Source of the DNA: Piscibacillus salipiscarius JCM 13188 | Lineage (GTDB): Bacteria > Bacillota > Bacilli > Bacillales > Alkalibacillaceae | Direction: 5' to 3' | DNA: 64,000 nt | NCBI RefSeq assembly: GCF_001311865.1 | Contig: NZ_BBCD01000005.1 | Coordinates: 62,001-126,000 of the forward strand | Shown here: positions 1-9,126 of the stretch, in pieces | Position numbering within the stretch: position 1 is the first letter of the stretch | Layout of the letters: every line of letters starts with the position of its first letter | The notes under the pieces: model-generated | Database searches by the model: none | What the model saw: only the letters and a program-made list of their open reading frames with translations | What the model was told of the DNA's origin: nothing | Program-made: the position numbers and the translations under genes

Positions 1-235
1 TCATCATAACGCCGCCAGTCCCCAGTCGGATGCGACTCGTCTTAGCAGCCATATGTGCCGTTGTAATTTCAGGAGCTGAACTTGCGAGTGCGTTGGTTCC
101 ATGATGCTCTGCCATCCACATTCTATGATAGCCTAGCTCTTCTCCTAAAATCGCCAGTTCTTCTGCATTCTTTAATGCTTGCTCTGCTGTATTCCCTTTT
201 GTCACAGGTGCTTGGTCTAATATGCTTAATCTCAT
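1..235 (-). CDS. LLM-class flavin-dependent oxidoreductase, N-terminal part
   Basis: The gene runs off the left edge, so only the first 78 or so residues are present. The translation begins MRLSILDQAPVTKG and contains the MWMAEHH segment typical of the bacterial luciferase-like monooxygenase family (F420/FMN TIM barrel). Family members use reduced flavin to oxidise small organic substrates; the substrate here is unknown. The start at 235 is supported by an AAGGAGA ribosome binding site directly upstream. It is divergent from the MFS gene at 389. Confidence 0.8.
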   Translation of the reverse strand, partial: MRLSILDQAPVTKGNTAEQALKNAEELAILGEELGYHRMWMAEHHGTNALASSAPEITTAHMAAKTSRIRLGTGGVMM

Positions 236-388
236 ATATATATCTCCTTACTTTATATTTACTCATTACTTTTTTATAGTAAAACAAATCTAAACGTTTC
301 GTCTAATCATGAGTTTTATTTGTTTAATTTTGACATGAAATAAGATATAGTAAATAACGTTGAATATTATAGAAACAGAGGTTTACGT

Positions 389-1541
389 ATGACAGAACAA
401 CAATCATTAACACCACTCAAAACCTTATTATTTGCATTTCATGCGACGAATACGATTATTATCAGCTATTTACCTGTATATCTTGAAGGAAAAGGATTAA
501 CGGGCGCTCAAATTGGCTGGGTTTTAGCCGTAGGTCCACTTGCTTCTATTATCGCTCAACCATTTGGGGATATTTAAGTGATAAATATAAAACCGTCAAA
601 AAAATTCTTCTAATATGCGTGTTTGGCTTAATTATCTTCAGTTCGATTTTCTTAAGTATGTCTCATTTTCTATGGATTATGTTCGTAGGATTTTTCTTTT
701 ACTTTTTCGCAACACCAGTGGGGGCACTTGGAGATAGTTTAGCTCAAAGGCGGGCTGATGATTTAGGCGTATCGTTTGGAACCATCAGAACTTGGGGTTC
801 TATCGGGTTTGCGACATCCTCCCTTGCGATCGGCCTCGTTTTAACCTTAACAGGTGTCGAATATATGATTTGGCCTTATTTAGCATTTGCATTTATCGCT
901 TTATTTGTAACGTTTAGAGTAAAGGATGTTGAAGTCTCGAAAGAACCAGTTAGTTTTGCAGACTTTAAACGACTTTTGCAAAACAAACCATTTGTGATTT
1001 TCTTATTTTTTATGATGTTCTTAACCATTTCGCACCGTGCGAATGATAGTTTTATTGGCCTTTACATTAATCAGCTGGGCGGGACAAACTTTGTGATTGG
1101 TTCGGCATGGTTTATTGGAGTCATCAGTGAAGCCATTGTATTTGCAACAGCAGGTTATTGGTTTAAAAAATATCACACGCTAATCTTTGTCATTTTAGCA
1201 GGTGTGATCTATAGTTTCCGTTGGTTCTTATTTGCTTCAGCAGATTCTTACTGGGTCGTACTTGCCCTGCAATTCACACATGGTCTAACATTCGGAGTGC
1301 TATATTTAGCCTCACTTGATTACGTCACTCGACTCATCCCTAGCTAACGCAATCAACTGGACACTTGCTGTTCTATGCAGTGTTCTTCGGAATTTCGGGG
1401 ATTATTGGATCGTTAATCGGAGGAGCACTAATCGATGTCTATGGCGGAGGTACATTATATTTTGTGATGGGACTAATCGCCGTAGCAGGTACCATCTTTA
1501 TGACGCTTTATCACATTCTTCCGTATGGTAAAAAAGCTTAA
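389..1541 (+). CDS. MFS transporter of the HcaT/YwbF-like type, interrupted by two frameshifts
   Basis: The product is a 12-helix major facilitator of the MFS_1-like group (related to 3-phenylpropionate permeases and B. subtilis YwbF). Three overlapping reading frames join into one protein: residues 1-62 end near 575, the middle runs from about 580 to 1340, and the tail ends LYHILPYGKKA at 1541. Conserved features include the N-terminal YLPVYLEGKGLTGAQIGW segment and RTWGSIGF in the middle. Each break can be repaired by one base, so it is probably a consensus error rather than decay. Substrate unknown. A hairpin terminator follows the stop directly. Confidence 0.72.
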
Positions 1542-2051
1542 ATATATTAAAAATCGTGGGGTATCCCCACGATTTTTATTTTGTTGTAGACGTTTTAACG
1601 CTGTCCTACGTTTTGGTTCAACCTTCTGGTGTCCTAATGCCTTGGCCATTCCATAGATTGGCATGTTGCCATAGATATTTTCATATTGCCCTGGATTTAG
1701 CACAAACGTTTCATGGAAAATGCCTACATCCTTTGTATGACCAATCTTTTGATTAAACTTCCTCCAAGCTTCTAGGTGCAGATCACCTTTGGAGTACGCC
1801 AATAGTTCGTCCAATGATCGCCAATACTGAACAAGTTTAATCGTACGCGTCCCCATGGACATTTCATGCGAATAAAAACCTAATTCATCCTGATGCTCGT
1901 ACAACTCTTTTAACATCTTCGGCATCGCACGAAATACCGGCCACCACTTATGTATTTTTCGGTACTTATTAATTCGCATTCCAATTGTAAAAACAACGAT
2001 TTCTTCAGTATTTTCGGTTGTAAATCTCCCCGTATAGATCCGTTCCCCCAT
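1473..2051 (-). CDS. DUF4188 domain protein (monooxygenase-like fold)
   Basis: The translation matches the DUF4188 family, small proteins of the dimeric alpha-beta barrel type whose function is not established. Characteristic segments are VFTIGMRINKY near the start, KWWPVFRAMPKML, and HETFVLNPGQYENIYGNMP near the end. The open frame runs through the terminator hairpin to 1473, which is unlikely. Adding one A in the AAAA run near 1594 brings the frame to a TAA at 1576-1578, giving about 158 residues, the more usual length. The start at 2051 has a GAGGAGG ribosome binding site. Confidence 0.72.
   Translation of the reverse strand: MGERIYTGRFTTENTEEIVVFTIGMRINKYRKIHKWWPVFRAMPKMLKELYEHQDELGFYSHEMSMGTRTIKLVQYWRSLDELLAYSKGDLHLEAWRKFNQKIGHTKDVGIFHETFVLNPGQYENIYGNMPIYGMAKALGHQKVEPKRRTALKRLQQNKNRGDTPRFLIYLSFFTIRKNVIKRHKDGTCYGD
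1550..1577. terminator. Bidirectional rho-independent terminator
   Basis: The arms AAATCGTGGGG and CCCCACGATTT flank a TAT loop, with A-rich sequence on the left and T-rich sequence on the right. It separates the convergent MFS and DUF4188 genes. Confidence 0.8.
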
Positions 2052-2257
2052 CAGACACCCTCCTCTATCACTAATATATAAACACAGGCGAGTTATTAGA
2101 ATAATTTTTTTCTAGTAGAATGGTGAAAACAATTCTGATGAGCCTTTTCTTTTAAGGAATGGTCCTTTTTTGGTAGACAATGATTCCAAATTTCTCACGA
2201 ATAGACTTAGTATGCTATTATATGGAACCAAAAACGCATTAATGGTTCTTTAAATAG

Positions 2258-2286
2258 AAAAAAGGAGTAAGGCACTTCCTTACCCC
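2258..2286 (-). terminator. Terminator of the Cys/His/Lys-rich gene
   Basis: On the minus strand GGGGTAAGG and CCTTACTCC form a stem (one G-U pair) followed by TTTTTT. The first stem base overlaps the stop codon of the gene at 2286-2498. Confidence 0.75.
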
Positions 2287-2498
2287 TACCAATGATAGAA
2301 ATAACAACAGACTTTTTTAGTTTTTTTCTTGTGGCACTTATGGCATCCGCATCCATAATGATCATACTCTTCAATACAACAAACCTTTTTAACGTGCTTC
2401 TTCTTGTGACAAGAACATGTGCCATGTTTATAACCTAACAATAAATCAAGGTAATAATTATGATGATGATCTTTCTTTTTCTTACAATAATCACACAT
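2286..2498 (-). CDS. Small Cys/His/Lys-rich protein of unknown function
   Basis: This 70-residue protein contains about 11 Cys, 10 His and 16 Lys, more than half of its length. Cysteines come as CxxC, CxC and CC pairs (MCDYC, CSCH, VCC, GCGCHKC, VCC), which suggests metal binding or disulfide cross-linking. I do not recognise a family. Composition recalls small spore coat proteins, but that is inference. A good ribosome binding site (AAAGGAAA) lies 6 bases before the ATG and a terminator follows at once, so it looks like a real single-gene unit. A longer overlapping frame at 2207-2425 is discounted. Confidence 0.6.
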   Translation of the reverse strand: MCDYCKKKKDHHHNYYLDLLLGYKHGTCSCHKKKHVKKVCCIEEYDHYGCGCHKCHKKKTKKVCCYFYHW

Positions 2499-2583
2499 AG
2501 AGCATTTCCTTTCTACTAAGGATTATATTAATAATCTATGAATGCTCTATTAAATGGTAACGGCTTCCTACCTATACTCTATC

Positions 2584-3000
2584 CTATTCAACCTTCCTTA
2601 ATCCATTACCATCTATAATGTCTTGAACACCTTCCTCGCAAACTCCATATGTACGCCAAGAACATGTATCGCAGATGGATGATAGATCAGACGGCACTAC
2701 GTTCTCTTTAATCTGATTTTCTACCTCTGTCCAAGGTACAACTTGTCCTACCTCAAAACCTAATTTTTCTAATATGGTGGCATCCCGGTCATAAATGTGC
2801 TGATCCTCACAATGATAGTCTCCCGAATTGGGGTACTTTTCACATAGACAATCCGGACCTTTTACAAACTTTACTAGAGTCTTAGGTTCTTGTCTTAGCT
2901 GTTGGTGTAATTGAGTCATGTTTTCTACATATTCTTTTGAGTAGCCCATCCCTCTATATCCAAGTAAGCAAAAAAGATGATGACCTCTAAGTAAATACAT
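2584..3000 (-). CDS. DUF1284 domain protein
   Basis: The protein has 138 residues and opens with LRGHHLFCLLGYRGMGYS, the signature of DUF1284. Cysteines at about positions 11, 51, 53, 64, 111, 114 and 121 include CLC, CDTC and a final CEEG, consistent with the metal- or Fe-S-binding character proposed for the family. Function is not known. The gene is intact and stands alone between two terminators. Confidence 0.75.
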   Translation of the reverse strand: MYLLRGHHLFCLLGYRGMGYSKEYVENMTQLHQQLRQEPKTLVKFVKGPDCLCEKYPNSGDYHCEDQHIYDRDATILEKLGFEVGQVVPWTEVENQIKENVVPSDLSSICDTCSWRTYGVCEEGVQDIIDGNGLRKVE

Positions 3001-3061
3001 GATAACGCCCCTCTATTGTTAACTTGATTTATTTTTCGGTTAACATTTATTCTAAGCATAT

Positions 3062-3088
3062 AAAAAGGGACTTGGATTTTCAAGCCCC
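3062..3088 (-). terminator. Terminator of the cupin gene
   Basis: On the minus strand GGGGCTTG and CAAGTCCC pair across a six-base loop and are followed by TTTTT. Confidence 0.8.
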
Positions 3089-3095
3089 TAAGTAA

Positions 3096-3652
3096 TTAGT
3101 GATTTTCTTCTGCTTCCATTGCATCTTGCTTTGTCTCATGCACGGTTCCAAATGGATGTTCAGGTGGTGCATAAATAGAATATAGTTTAAGAGGTGTGTT
3201 ACCTGTGTTAATTAAATTATGGTATTTTCCAGCAGGAATCATGATCGCATCATCGGCATATACAGGCTGTCTGAAATCTAGTCGATTTTCGCTATCACCC
3301 ATCATCGTCAAACCTTGCCCTTCTTCAATTCGTAAAATTGATCGGTGTCAGGATGAACCTCCAGTCCGATATCTTCTCCCACACCAATACTCATTAGTGT
3401 TACCTGTAAGTACTCTCCAGTCCATAACGCACGTCTAAAATAATCATTATTTGTCGTTGCCTTTTCCATATCAACGACAAATGGATTTCCACCAAAATCC
3501 TCTCGGCCGCTTATTAAGTGCTGTTGATTCATTTGATTAGGCATTTGTTGATTCGGCATCATGTTCCACGAAGCTTGATTCCAGTTATTAGGCCCCCAAT
3601 TATTCGGTCTCGCTTGGTACCACGGGTTATATCCACCAGGGTAGTGATACAT
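3096..3652 (-). CDS. Cupin-domain protein with Asn/Gln/Pro-rich N-terminus, one frameshift
   Basis: Two frames join near 3310-3330. Residues 1-45 are rich in Asn, Gln, Pro, Met and Trp and look disordered. The rest is a cupin barrel: VHPDTDQFYELKKG carries the first metal-binding motif and IPAGKYHNLINTG the second. The ending YAPPEHPFGTVHETKQDAM is typical of a conserved Bacillus cupin group. Enzymatic role unknown. The frame break in the glycine/lysine stretch is repairable by one base. Transcription probably ends at the hairpin just downstream. Confidence 0.78.
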
Positions 3653-3835
3653 ATTGTTTTCTCCTTTCTAATTCCATTATTCCACTTTATCCTATGCGAA
3701 GGCCTAATAAATGTGTAAGAATCATCCATGTGTTTCTTTAATACATGAAAAAATCACTGAAGTGAACATTCAAGAATTTATCGATCAACTGATGGAAACC
3801 TTTATGATGAGGAGAGCAACCAGTCTCCTTTTGAA

Positions 3836-3971
3836 TTGTCTAGTATTAAGAAAAATCTTCTAGTAAAATCGCGAAATTGTCTAGTAAATGTTTAATTTTG
3901 TCTAGTAAATTTTTATTTTTGTCTAGTATTTGGATCAAATTGTCTAGTAACCGAGAGAATTGTCTAGTAAA
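3836..3971. repeat. Array A: seven TTGTCTAGTAA-type cores, 20-21 bp apart
   Basis: The core CTAGTA recurs with its first base at 3840, 3860, 3881, 3902, 3923, 3944 and 3964, giving spacings of 20, 21, 21, 21, 21 and 20. The sequence between cores is unique and A/T-rich, except that TTGT normally precedes each core (CTT before the second). The frame is broken by stops on both strands, so it is not coding. It lies between the putP terminator (4089) and the cupin gene start (3652). The rest of 3653-4088 shows only a possible coding remnant near 3750-3835. Confidence 0.85.
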
Positions 3972-4088
3972 TATGTTGTTATTTTCACGTTATACTTATC
4001 AGTAAGCGAGCGGGACATGGTCACACATGCAGTAAGTCGCTATTGATTGTAAGTTTAAACGGGGTGACTAACCTATCCCCTTGTCTAT

Positions 4089-4122
4089 TAAAAAATAGCT
4101 CAACTGAAATCCAGTTGAGCTA
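4089..4122 (-). terminator. Terminator of the proline symporter gene
   Basis: A perfect 11-bp stem (TAGCTCAACTG and CAGTTGAGCTA) is followed on the minus strand by TTTTTTT. Confidence 0.9.
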
Positions 4123-4130
4123 CCTTTAAC

Positions 4131-5641
4131 CTATCCGTTCGCTTGTTCACGAGCTTGATCAAATTCCTCTTGTATTTCTTGACTAGGCGCTTGACCTAGT
4201 AAGCTAACGATAATCGCAACAGCACCTGCTAAAAAGAATCCAGGCACTAATTCATATAGGTCACTTTTAACGAATTCAGACCACACCACAACGGTTACGG
4301 CACCTGTGATAATACCGAGCAGTGCCCCGTTTCGTGTCATGCGCTTCCAGAATAACGAAAGCAAGATAATTGGCCCGAACGCTGCTCCAAATCCTGCCCA
4401 AGCATAGGCTACTAGTTCTAACACTAGCTTCTCATTCGCTGAAGCGATCCAAACCGCTAATAGCGCAATTACAATAACCGATATACGAGCTACCCATACA
4501 AGTTCTTTATTTGAAGCATTTTTTCTAATAAAACCTTTGTAAAAGTCCTCAGCTACAGCAGAAGACGATACTAATAGCTGTGAGTCTACGGTACTCATAA
4601 TCGCCGCTAATATAGCAGCTAGCAAAATACCCGCTACAATTGGGTGAGTTAATAATTGTGTTAAAGCTATGAATACAGTCTCTTCGTCAGCTAATACGCC
4701 ACCAGATACTTCAATCCCTCTTTCTGCTAAGGCTGCAGATACATCATTTGTTGCGATATACGCATAACCTGCAATCCCTACAAAAACGGCACCGAATAAC
4801 GATAATACCATCCATGTCATACCAATAAATCTAGCTTTCGGAACGTCTTTCGTTGATCGAATCGCCATAAATCTTACCAAGATATGAGGTTGACCAAAAT
4901 AACCCAGGCCCCAAGCAAGCGATGAAATAATTCCAATCGTTGAGACACCTTTAACCATCTCTAAATTTTGACCATCAGTTAAATTTCCTACGACATTAAC
5001 GGCTTCATTCCAGCCACCAGCATTTTGAATAGCCAGAATTGGTAATACTATAAGAGCTAAAAACATTAATAAACCTTGAATAAAATCAGTCCAGCTAACG
5101 GCAATAAATCCACCGAGAAATGTATAACCAATAATTACAATACTTCCAATAATAAGTGCATTCGTCATAGATAAACCGAAACTACTACTAAATAATTTCG
5201 CTCCGCCTACAAGACCAGAAGCAGTATAAAAACGTAAAGAATAAAAGAATAACTGATGCAGACGCAAGTCTCAGTGCACGAGAACGATCTCGAAAACGCT
5301 GTTCAAAAAAGTCAGGAATTGTAATCGCATTGTTTGATACTTCAGTATAAAACGCGTAATCGCTTCGCAACGAACTGCCAGTTTAAATAAGCACCAATCG
5401 TTAAACCTACTGCGATCCAAGCTTCTGCTAAACCAGAGAGATAAATCGCACCTGGTAAACCAAGAAGCAGCCAACTACTCATATCCGAGGCGCCTGCACT
5501 TAAAGCGGCAACACCTGGGCCAAGCTTACGGCCACCTAGAAAATAATCCGATAAGTTACTAGTTAATTTATACCCAACAATTCCTAGTAACAACATTCCA
5601 ACTATGTAAATGATAAATGTTATTAAAGTCGCTGAATCCAT
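4131..5641 (-). CDS. putP: Sodium/proline symporter (PutP/OpuE family), two frameshifts
   Basis: The protein belongs to the sodium:solute symporter family and imports proline with Na+, for nutrition or osmoprotection. Three frames join: residues 1-95 (MDSATLITFIIYIVGML, LGGRKLGPGVAALSAGASDM, SSWLLLGLPGA), a short middle frame with DFFEQRFRDRSRALRLASA, and a long C-terminal frame containing GLVGGAKLF, GGFIAVSWTDFIQG and GQPHILVRFMA. These are hallmark PutP/OpuE segments. Breaks lie near 5350 and 5240. Length after repair is about 500 residues, normal for the family. A 29-residue peptide gene precedes it in the same transcript. Whether it is PutP or the osmoregulated OpuE cannot be decided here. 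Confidence 0.85.
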
Positions 5642-5660
5642 TATTGTTTGTCACGCCCTC

Positions 5661-5750
5661 TCAACAAAGATATGAAAGAAAAATAACGACAATAGACATA
5701 GGCACAAAAAGCCAAAACCATGTCCAAAATGATAGACTGTACTCCTCCAT
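5661..5750 (-). CDS. 29-residue membrane peptide, likely symporter accessory protein
   Basis: The reading frame encodes a 29-residue peptide, MEEYSLSFWTWFWL followed by a hydrophobic stretch ending SYLC. It is preceded by a very strong ribosome binding site (AGGAGGAGG) and ends 20 bases before the putP ATG. Its single predicted membrane helix with a short acidic N-terminus resembles the small accessory proteins found in front of some sodium:solute symporters. It may help assemble or regulate the symporter, or couple translation. Assignment rests on position, ribosome binding site and hydrophobicity, not on a recognised family match. Confidence 0.55.
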   Translation of the reverse strand: MEEYSLSFWTWFWLFVPMSIVVIFLSYLC

Positions 5751-5783
5751 TAATCCTTCCTCCTCCTTTTTGATTGTGTTAAT

Positions 5784-5811
5784 ATTCTACACTAAAATTC
5801 GGAAGATTCAA
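5784..5811 (-). promoter_or_regulatory. Sigma-A-type promoter for the small peptide/putP unit
   Basis: TTGAAT and TAGAAT are separated by 16 bases, about 35 bases before the peptide start codon. Confidence 0.55.
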
Positions 5812-5870
5812 ATTTTAGTCCTAGTATAAACTATTCATTAAAACCTTCGGACATACCTGTCATAAAATAA

Positions 5871-6322
5871 CTACAACAGTTTAACACTCCAATTCTCACC
5901 TGACTGATCATAGAAAAATTCACTGATCTCATTAGAATCAAATACTTTGTACATGATTTCGAAATCATTTGCTAGTTGATAATCTTTAAGTTCATTTTTA
6001 TGAATCCAAAATACCTCACCTTCATCCGATGCCTTTAATTCACCCTTATACTGATTCGTCTTATAAAATAGAACCATATAGCGCTCACCATTTTTCGTAT
6101 AAAATTGTTTAACGCCGCAAATCTCTGGATTAAAAATCGTAAGACCCGTTTCCTCATAAACCTCTCTAATGACTGAATCAACAAAAGATTCCCTGGTTCA
6201 ACATGACCACCAGGGAATGTGATACCTGGCCACGATTTTCCGACACGATCTTGTACTAAGATTTGTTCATCATCATAAACCATGCACATATTCGTTAAAA
6301 TAACTTGTTCACTTTTTCCCAT
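5871..6322 (-). CDS. Nudix hydrolase (MutT/8-oxo-dGTPase type), one frameshift
   Basis: The N-terminal frame reads MGKSEQVILTNMCMVYDDEQ and FPGGHVEPG. Restoring one G in the GGG run near 6193 gives ESFVDSVIREVYEETGL, completing the Nudix box (G, E, REVYEETG). The C-terminal frame then continues MVLFYKTNQYKG and WIHKNELKDYQLANDF. The enzyme hydrolyses nucleoside diphosphates linked to another group; the organisation is closest to 8-oxo-dGTP diphosphatases of Firmicutes. About 150 residues after repair, normal for the family. Confidence 0.8.
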
Positions 6323-6426
6323 ATCAAAAACCCCTTGTCATTAGCTCTTATAAACATATTATCATATAATATATGTATCTATTAAATTGACAGAAGACTA
6401 GAAGGAATCAAATTAGGGTGATAAAA

Positions 6427-7150
6427 ATGAAAAAAACGCTTAAAAATAATATTAGTTATCCTGATATTCATAATCTTGGCAGGTTACGGTATTAATGAAC
6501 TATCAAAATCACGAACCTTTCAATTAATCGGGGATCCAGTGACTCAAATTGAAACTGAAGATAAGGTTGTCGCTCTTACATTTGATGATGGGCCTGGGCC
6601 AAACGCGGATGAAATCCTATCTATACTAGATGAACACAATGTTAAAGGAACGTTTTATTTAGTAGGAGAGGCAATAGAGCAGAACAAAGAGGCAGCAAGA
6701 AACATTGTTGATGCTGGTCATGAAATTGGAAATCATTCTTACACTCATAAAAGAATGATCTTCAAATCTTATTCTTTTGTTGAAGAGGAAATTGAGAAAA
6801 CAGATGGCTTGATTCGTGAAATAGGTTACGAAGAAGAGATTACGTTTAGACCACCATATGGAAGAAAACTAGTGACACTTCCGCTGTACCTATCGAATCA
6901 TGACCGACAAGCAATTATGTGGAATTTAGAACCAGATTTTATGCCCGACATCTCTGATGACCCCGAGGCAATCGCCAATTATGTCTCTGAGAACATTGAA
7001 CCTGGTTCTATTGTATTGTTGCATGTCATGTATGAACACAGAGATGCTTCTTTAAATTCCGTCGATGGTATGATTACACAGCTTAAGAAGAAGGGATATA
7101 AATTTGTGACGGTTAGTGAATTAAAGGAGAAAAGAGATAGAAGAAAATAA
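6427..7150 (+). CDS. Polysaccharide deacetylase with N-terminal membrane anchor
   Basis: The NodB-type catalytic domain shows TFDDGPGPN (metal and catalytic Asp), GHEIGNHSYTH (the two metal His) and RPPYG. Such enzymes remove acetyl groups from peptidoglycan or other wall sugars outside the cell. The true start is the ATG at 6427 with an AGGGTG site upstream. One extra A in the run near 6445 hides a signal anchor that reads KIILVILIFIILAGYG when corrected. Length after repair is about 240 residues. It converges with the gene remnant at 7156, five bases away, with no clear terminator. Confidence 0.82.
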
Positions 7151-7155
7151 GAAAC

Positions 7156-7394
7156 CTTAACTATTAGAAGAAGATGCTGCAGCAGTGGCAGCAACAACGG
7201 CTTTACTGTGAGCGTTGATTTTCATAATGTGTTTAATGTGTTTTTGGCTTGTAGAAGATCACTTTTTGAAAAATCATTGTGTCTAAACTACATGCTTTAA
7301 TGAGCCCAATAAGCACAGCTGTTTTTCATCAGCTTCTTCATGCAGAACAACATTATGAACGCGCTCACGTATGGCATCCTCTTTATCTATCGTC
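7156..7394 (-). pseudogene. C-terminal remnant of a GPP34-like protein
   Basis: On the minus strand the pieces IDKEDAIRERVHNVVLHEEA, EKQLCLLGLIKACSLDTMIF and AKKHIKHIMKINAHSKAVVA can be joined by adding single bases in three homopolymer runs. They resemble the C-terminal third of Golgi phosphoprotein 3 (GPP34)-like proteins found in many bacteria. The N-terminal two thirds are absent; the fragment starts inside the end of the DUF3784 gene. The frameshifts may be consensus errors, but the missing N-terminus makes it a remnant. Confidence 0.45.
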
Positions 7395-7694
7395 TAAACC
7401 AATCTTTTTTAACTAAAACGGCTAATCCCCAAATTATGCTTAGAATCATTATCCCAAAACCTATAAAATAAAATATACTAGCTTCGGAATAATCAGCCGC
7501 AACTAATATCGCAATAGATAGAGCTATGGTTAACACGATTTTACCTGTGAATTTTGAGAGTTTAAATTCGTCTATTTTTCACGTTCTGTTTCGGACAATG
7601 TATTGTAGCCAGCAATAAGAAAAGTGGCTTTCCCTTTTAATAATAAAACACCGATTGTAATTAATAATATGATGACAATGATTCCTGAAGCCAT
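7387..7694 (-). CDS. DUF3784 family membrane protein, one frameshift
   Basis: The translation starts MASGIIVIILLITIGVLLLK and continues GYNTLSETEREK, a conserved motif of DUF3784 proteins. Restoring one A in the AAAAA run near 7577 extends the frame through two more membrane helices (KIVLTIALSIAILVA and FYFIGFGIMILSIIWGL) to a stop at 7387. About 102 residues with three helices, the family norm. Function unknown. A good ribosome binding site (GGAGGTTT) precedes the ATG. Confidence 0.65.
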
Positions 7695-7821
7695 TTTCTA
7701 AACCTCCAAACGTCCTTTTTAATCATTACGATTGAACAAATAAAAGTTCAAGTAACGTTACGTATAGACATTTGTGGTAAGCAGAAAATTGGTAATCTAA
7801 TGATATTAAGGGGGAAATGAC

Positions 7822-8067
7822 ATGAAATATATTCTAGGAACCATGCTTGGATTTTACCTACTTATCTTTTGGATTTTGCCATTCTTTTATCGATTTTTAC
7901 CAGGAGATGGAGCCTATGCATCATACTTTCATCCAGCTTATATGGGAATGATTCTACTTGCTGGGTTAATTGTGGCGTGTACTATTATATTATTAGAAGA
8001 AATCAAGTCTCTTAAAGAGGAAAAAATAAATGAGCACTACCTCGATTTAGAGGTAACGCCCATTTAA
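7822..8067 (+). CDS. Small two-helix membrane protein
   Basis: An intact 81-residue protein with helices at about residues 4-26 and 41-58 and a short charged tail containing KSLKEEKINEHYLDLE. The ribosome binding site AAGGGGGAA lies 7 bases before the ATG. I do not recognise a family, and the neighbours (DUF3784, Nudix) give no clue to function. Confidence 0.6.
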   Translation: MKYILGTMLGFYLLIFWILPFFYRFLPGDGAYASYFHPAYMGMILLAGLIVACTIILLEEIKSLKEEKINEHYLDLEVTPI

Positions 8068-8076
8068 TATAAAATT

Positions 8077-8601
8077 CTATAGTCGATGTGCCCCCATGTG
8101 ATCTTTCATATCAAACAATAAATGAATTAAAGAATGATAGTACGGTAGAAATGAACCTTCCTCAATTTTTGTTAGGATTGTATCTTTAGAAGCCCATTTA
8201 ACCTCTTGCACTTCCTCTGTAGGTATAGGTAAACTACAGATGTCAACGTTCGTTTTTACTATAAAAATATCATCAAAACCATGATCAAAATTGATTGTTA
8301 AAGACGGACGCTGATTGGTTAAATCAATCTCATATCCTAGCTCTTCTTTCACTTCACGTTCAGCTGCCTGCTGAGGGTCCTCACCAGCAATGGCACTTCC
8401 GCCAACAGTTAAATCCCACATACTTGGCCAGTGGTCACGATTTGTTTGACGCTGTTGAATAAGCATTTCACCTTTATCGTTAAATAGGCATACATGCACA
8501 ACTAAATGATAATCTTCAAGACCAAAAGCATCACCACGTCTCATTTGCCTCTCAGTTTTATTTCTTTGTTGATCGTAGATATCCCAAATTTCCAAATTCA
8601 T
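8077..8601 (-). CDS. Nudix hydrolase of the isopentenyl-diphosphate isomerase-like type
   Basis: The 174-residue protein opens MNLEIWDIYDQQRNKTERQ and has QQRQTNRDHWPSMWDLTVGG, the arrangement seen in YfcD-like Nudix enzymes related to IPP isomerase. The Nudix box reads GSAIAGEDPQQAAEREVKEE with the REVKEELG core complete. Substrate cannot be inferred. It is intact and lies in tandem with another Nudix gene. Confidence 0.83.
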   Translation of the reverse strand: MNLEIWDIYDQQRNKTERQMRRGDAFGLEDYHLVVHVCLFNDKGEMLIQQRQTNRDHWPSMWDLTVGGSAIAGEDPQQAAEREVKEELGYEIDLTNQRPSLTINFDHGFDDIFIVKTNVDICSLPIPTEEVQEVKWASKDTILTKIEEGSFLPYYHSLIHLLFDMKDHMGAHRL

Positions 8602-8622
8602 TCTCCTTTTATATCAGTTAAA

Positions 8623-9023
8623 TTAATTCCAATCAGTAGAAAGTGATTCAACACGTTTAAATAATTCATGATAGGTATTTGTTAATTCAGTATGAAATTC
8701 AGCTTCATAATCATGCTCGATAAATTTCATATCTTCAAATTTATCAAACTCATTTATTGTTGGAATGCCGTTTGCGGATTTTGCGAAATAAAAAGTCCGT
8801 TCCAGTGAACATCATTGAAAATAAACACATCTTCATAGAGTTCGATTAAATTCGTCACTTGTACGTTAACTTCTTCTTTTACTTCTCTAATCGCACATTG
8901 AAGAAGCGATTCACCTTTTTCGAGTTTACCTCCAGGAAAGTTCCACTCCCCTTTTCGATCTTGAACCATTAACAAGCGATGATTTTTGTCTTTTATTAAA
9001 ACACGAGAAAATGACTTAGACAT
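8623..9023 (-). CDS. Nudix hydrolase, one frameshift near the C-terminus
   Basis: The N-terminal frame contains VLIKDKNHRLLMVQDRKGEW and the Nudix box GGKLEKGESLLQCAIREVKE followed by E. The frame is lost near 8765. The shifted continuation KSANGIPTINEFDKFEDMKF and a tail ending ESLSTDWN reach a stop at 8623, which gives about 133 residues. It is probably a nucleotide or NTP pyrophosphohydrolase. It is the third Nudix gene within 3.2 kb. Confidence 0.75.
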
Positions 9024-9126
9024 AACTACCTTCCTTTATGTAAAGTTAACTTTTAAAACTTATTGTATTAGTGAAAAATATTATTAAATAAATAAAGACT
9101 GGTCTTAACCAACAGCCTCTTAAAAG

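Noticed and set aside
2207-2425. Alternative 72-residue minus-strand frame overlapping the Cys/His/Lys-rich gene
   Set aside because: It lacks a ribosome binding site and runs through the terminator.
3836-3971. CRISPR array
   Set aside because: Repeats of about 11 bases with intervals of about 10 bases are far below CRISPR dimensions, and no cas gene is present.
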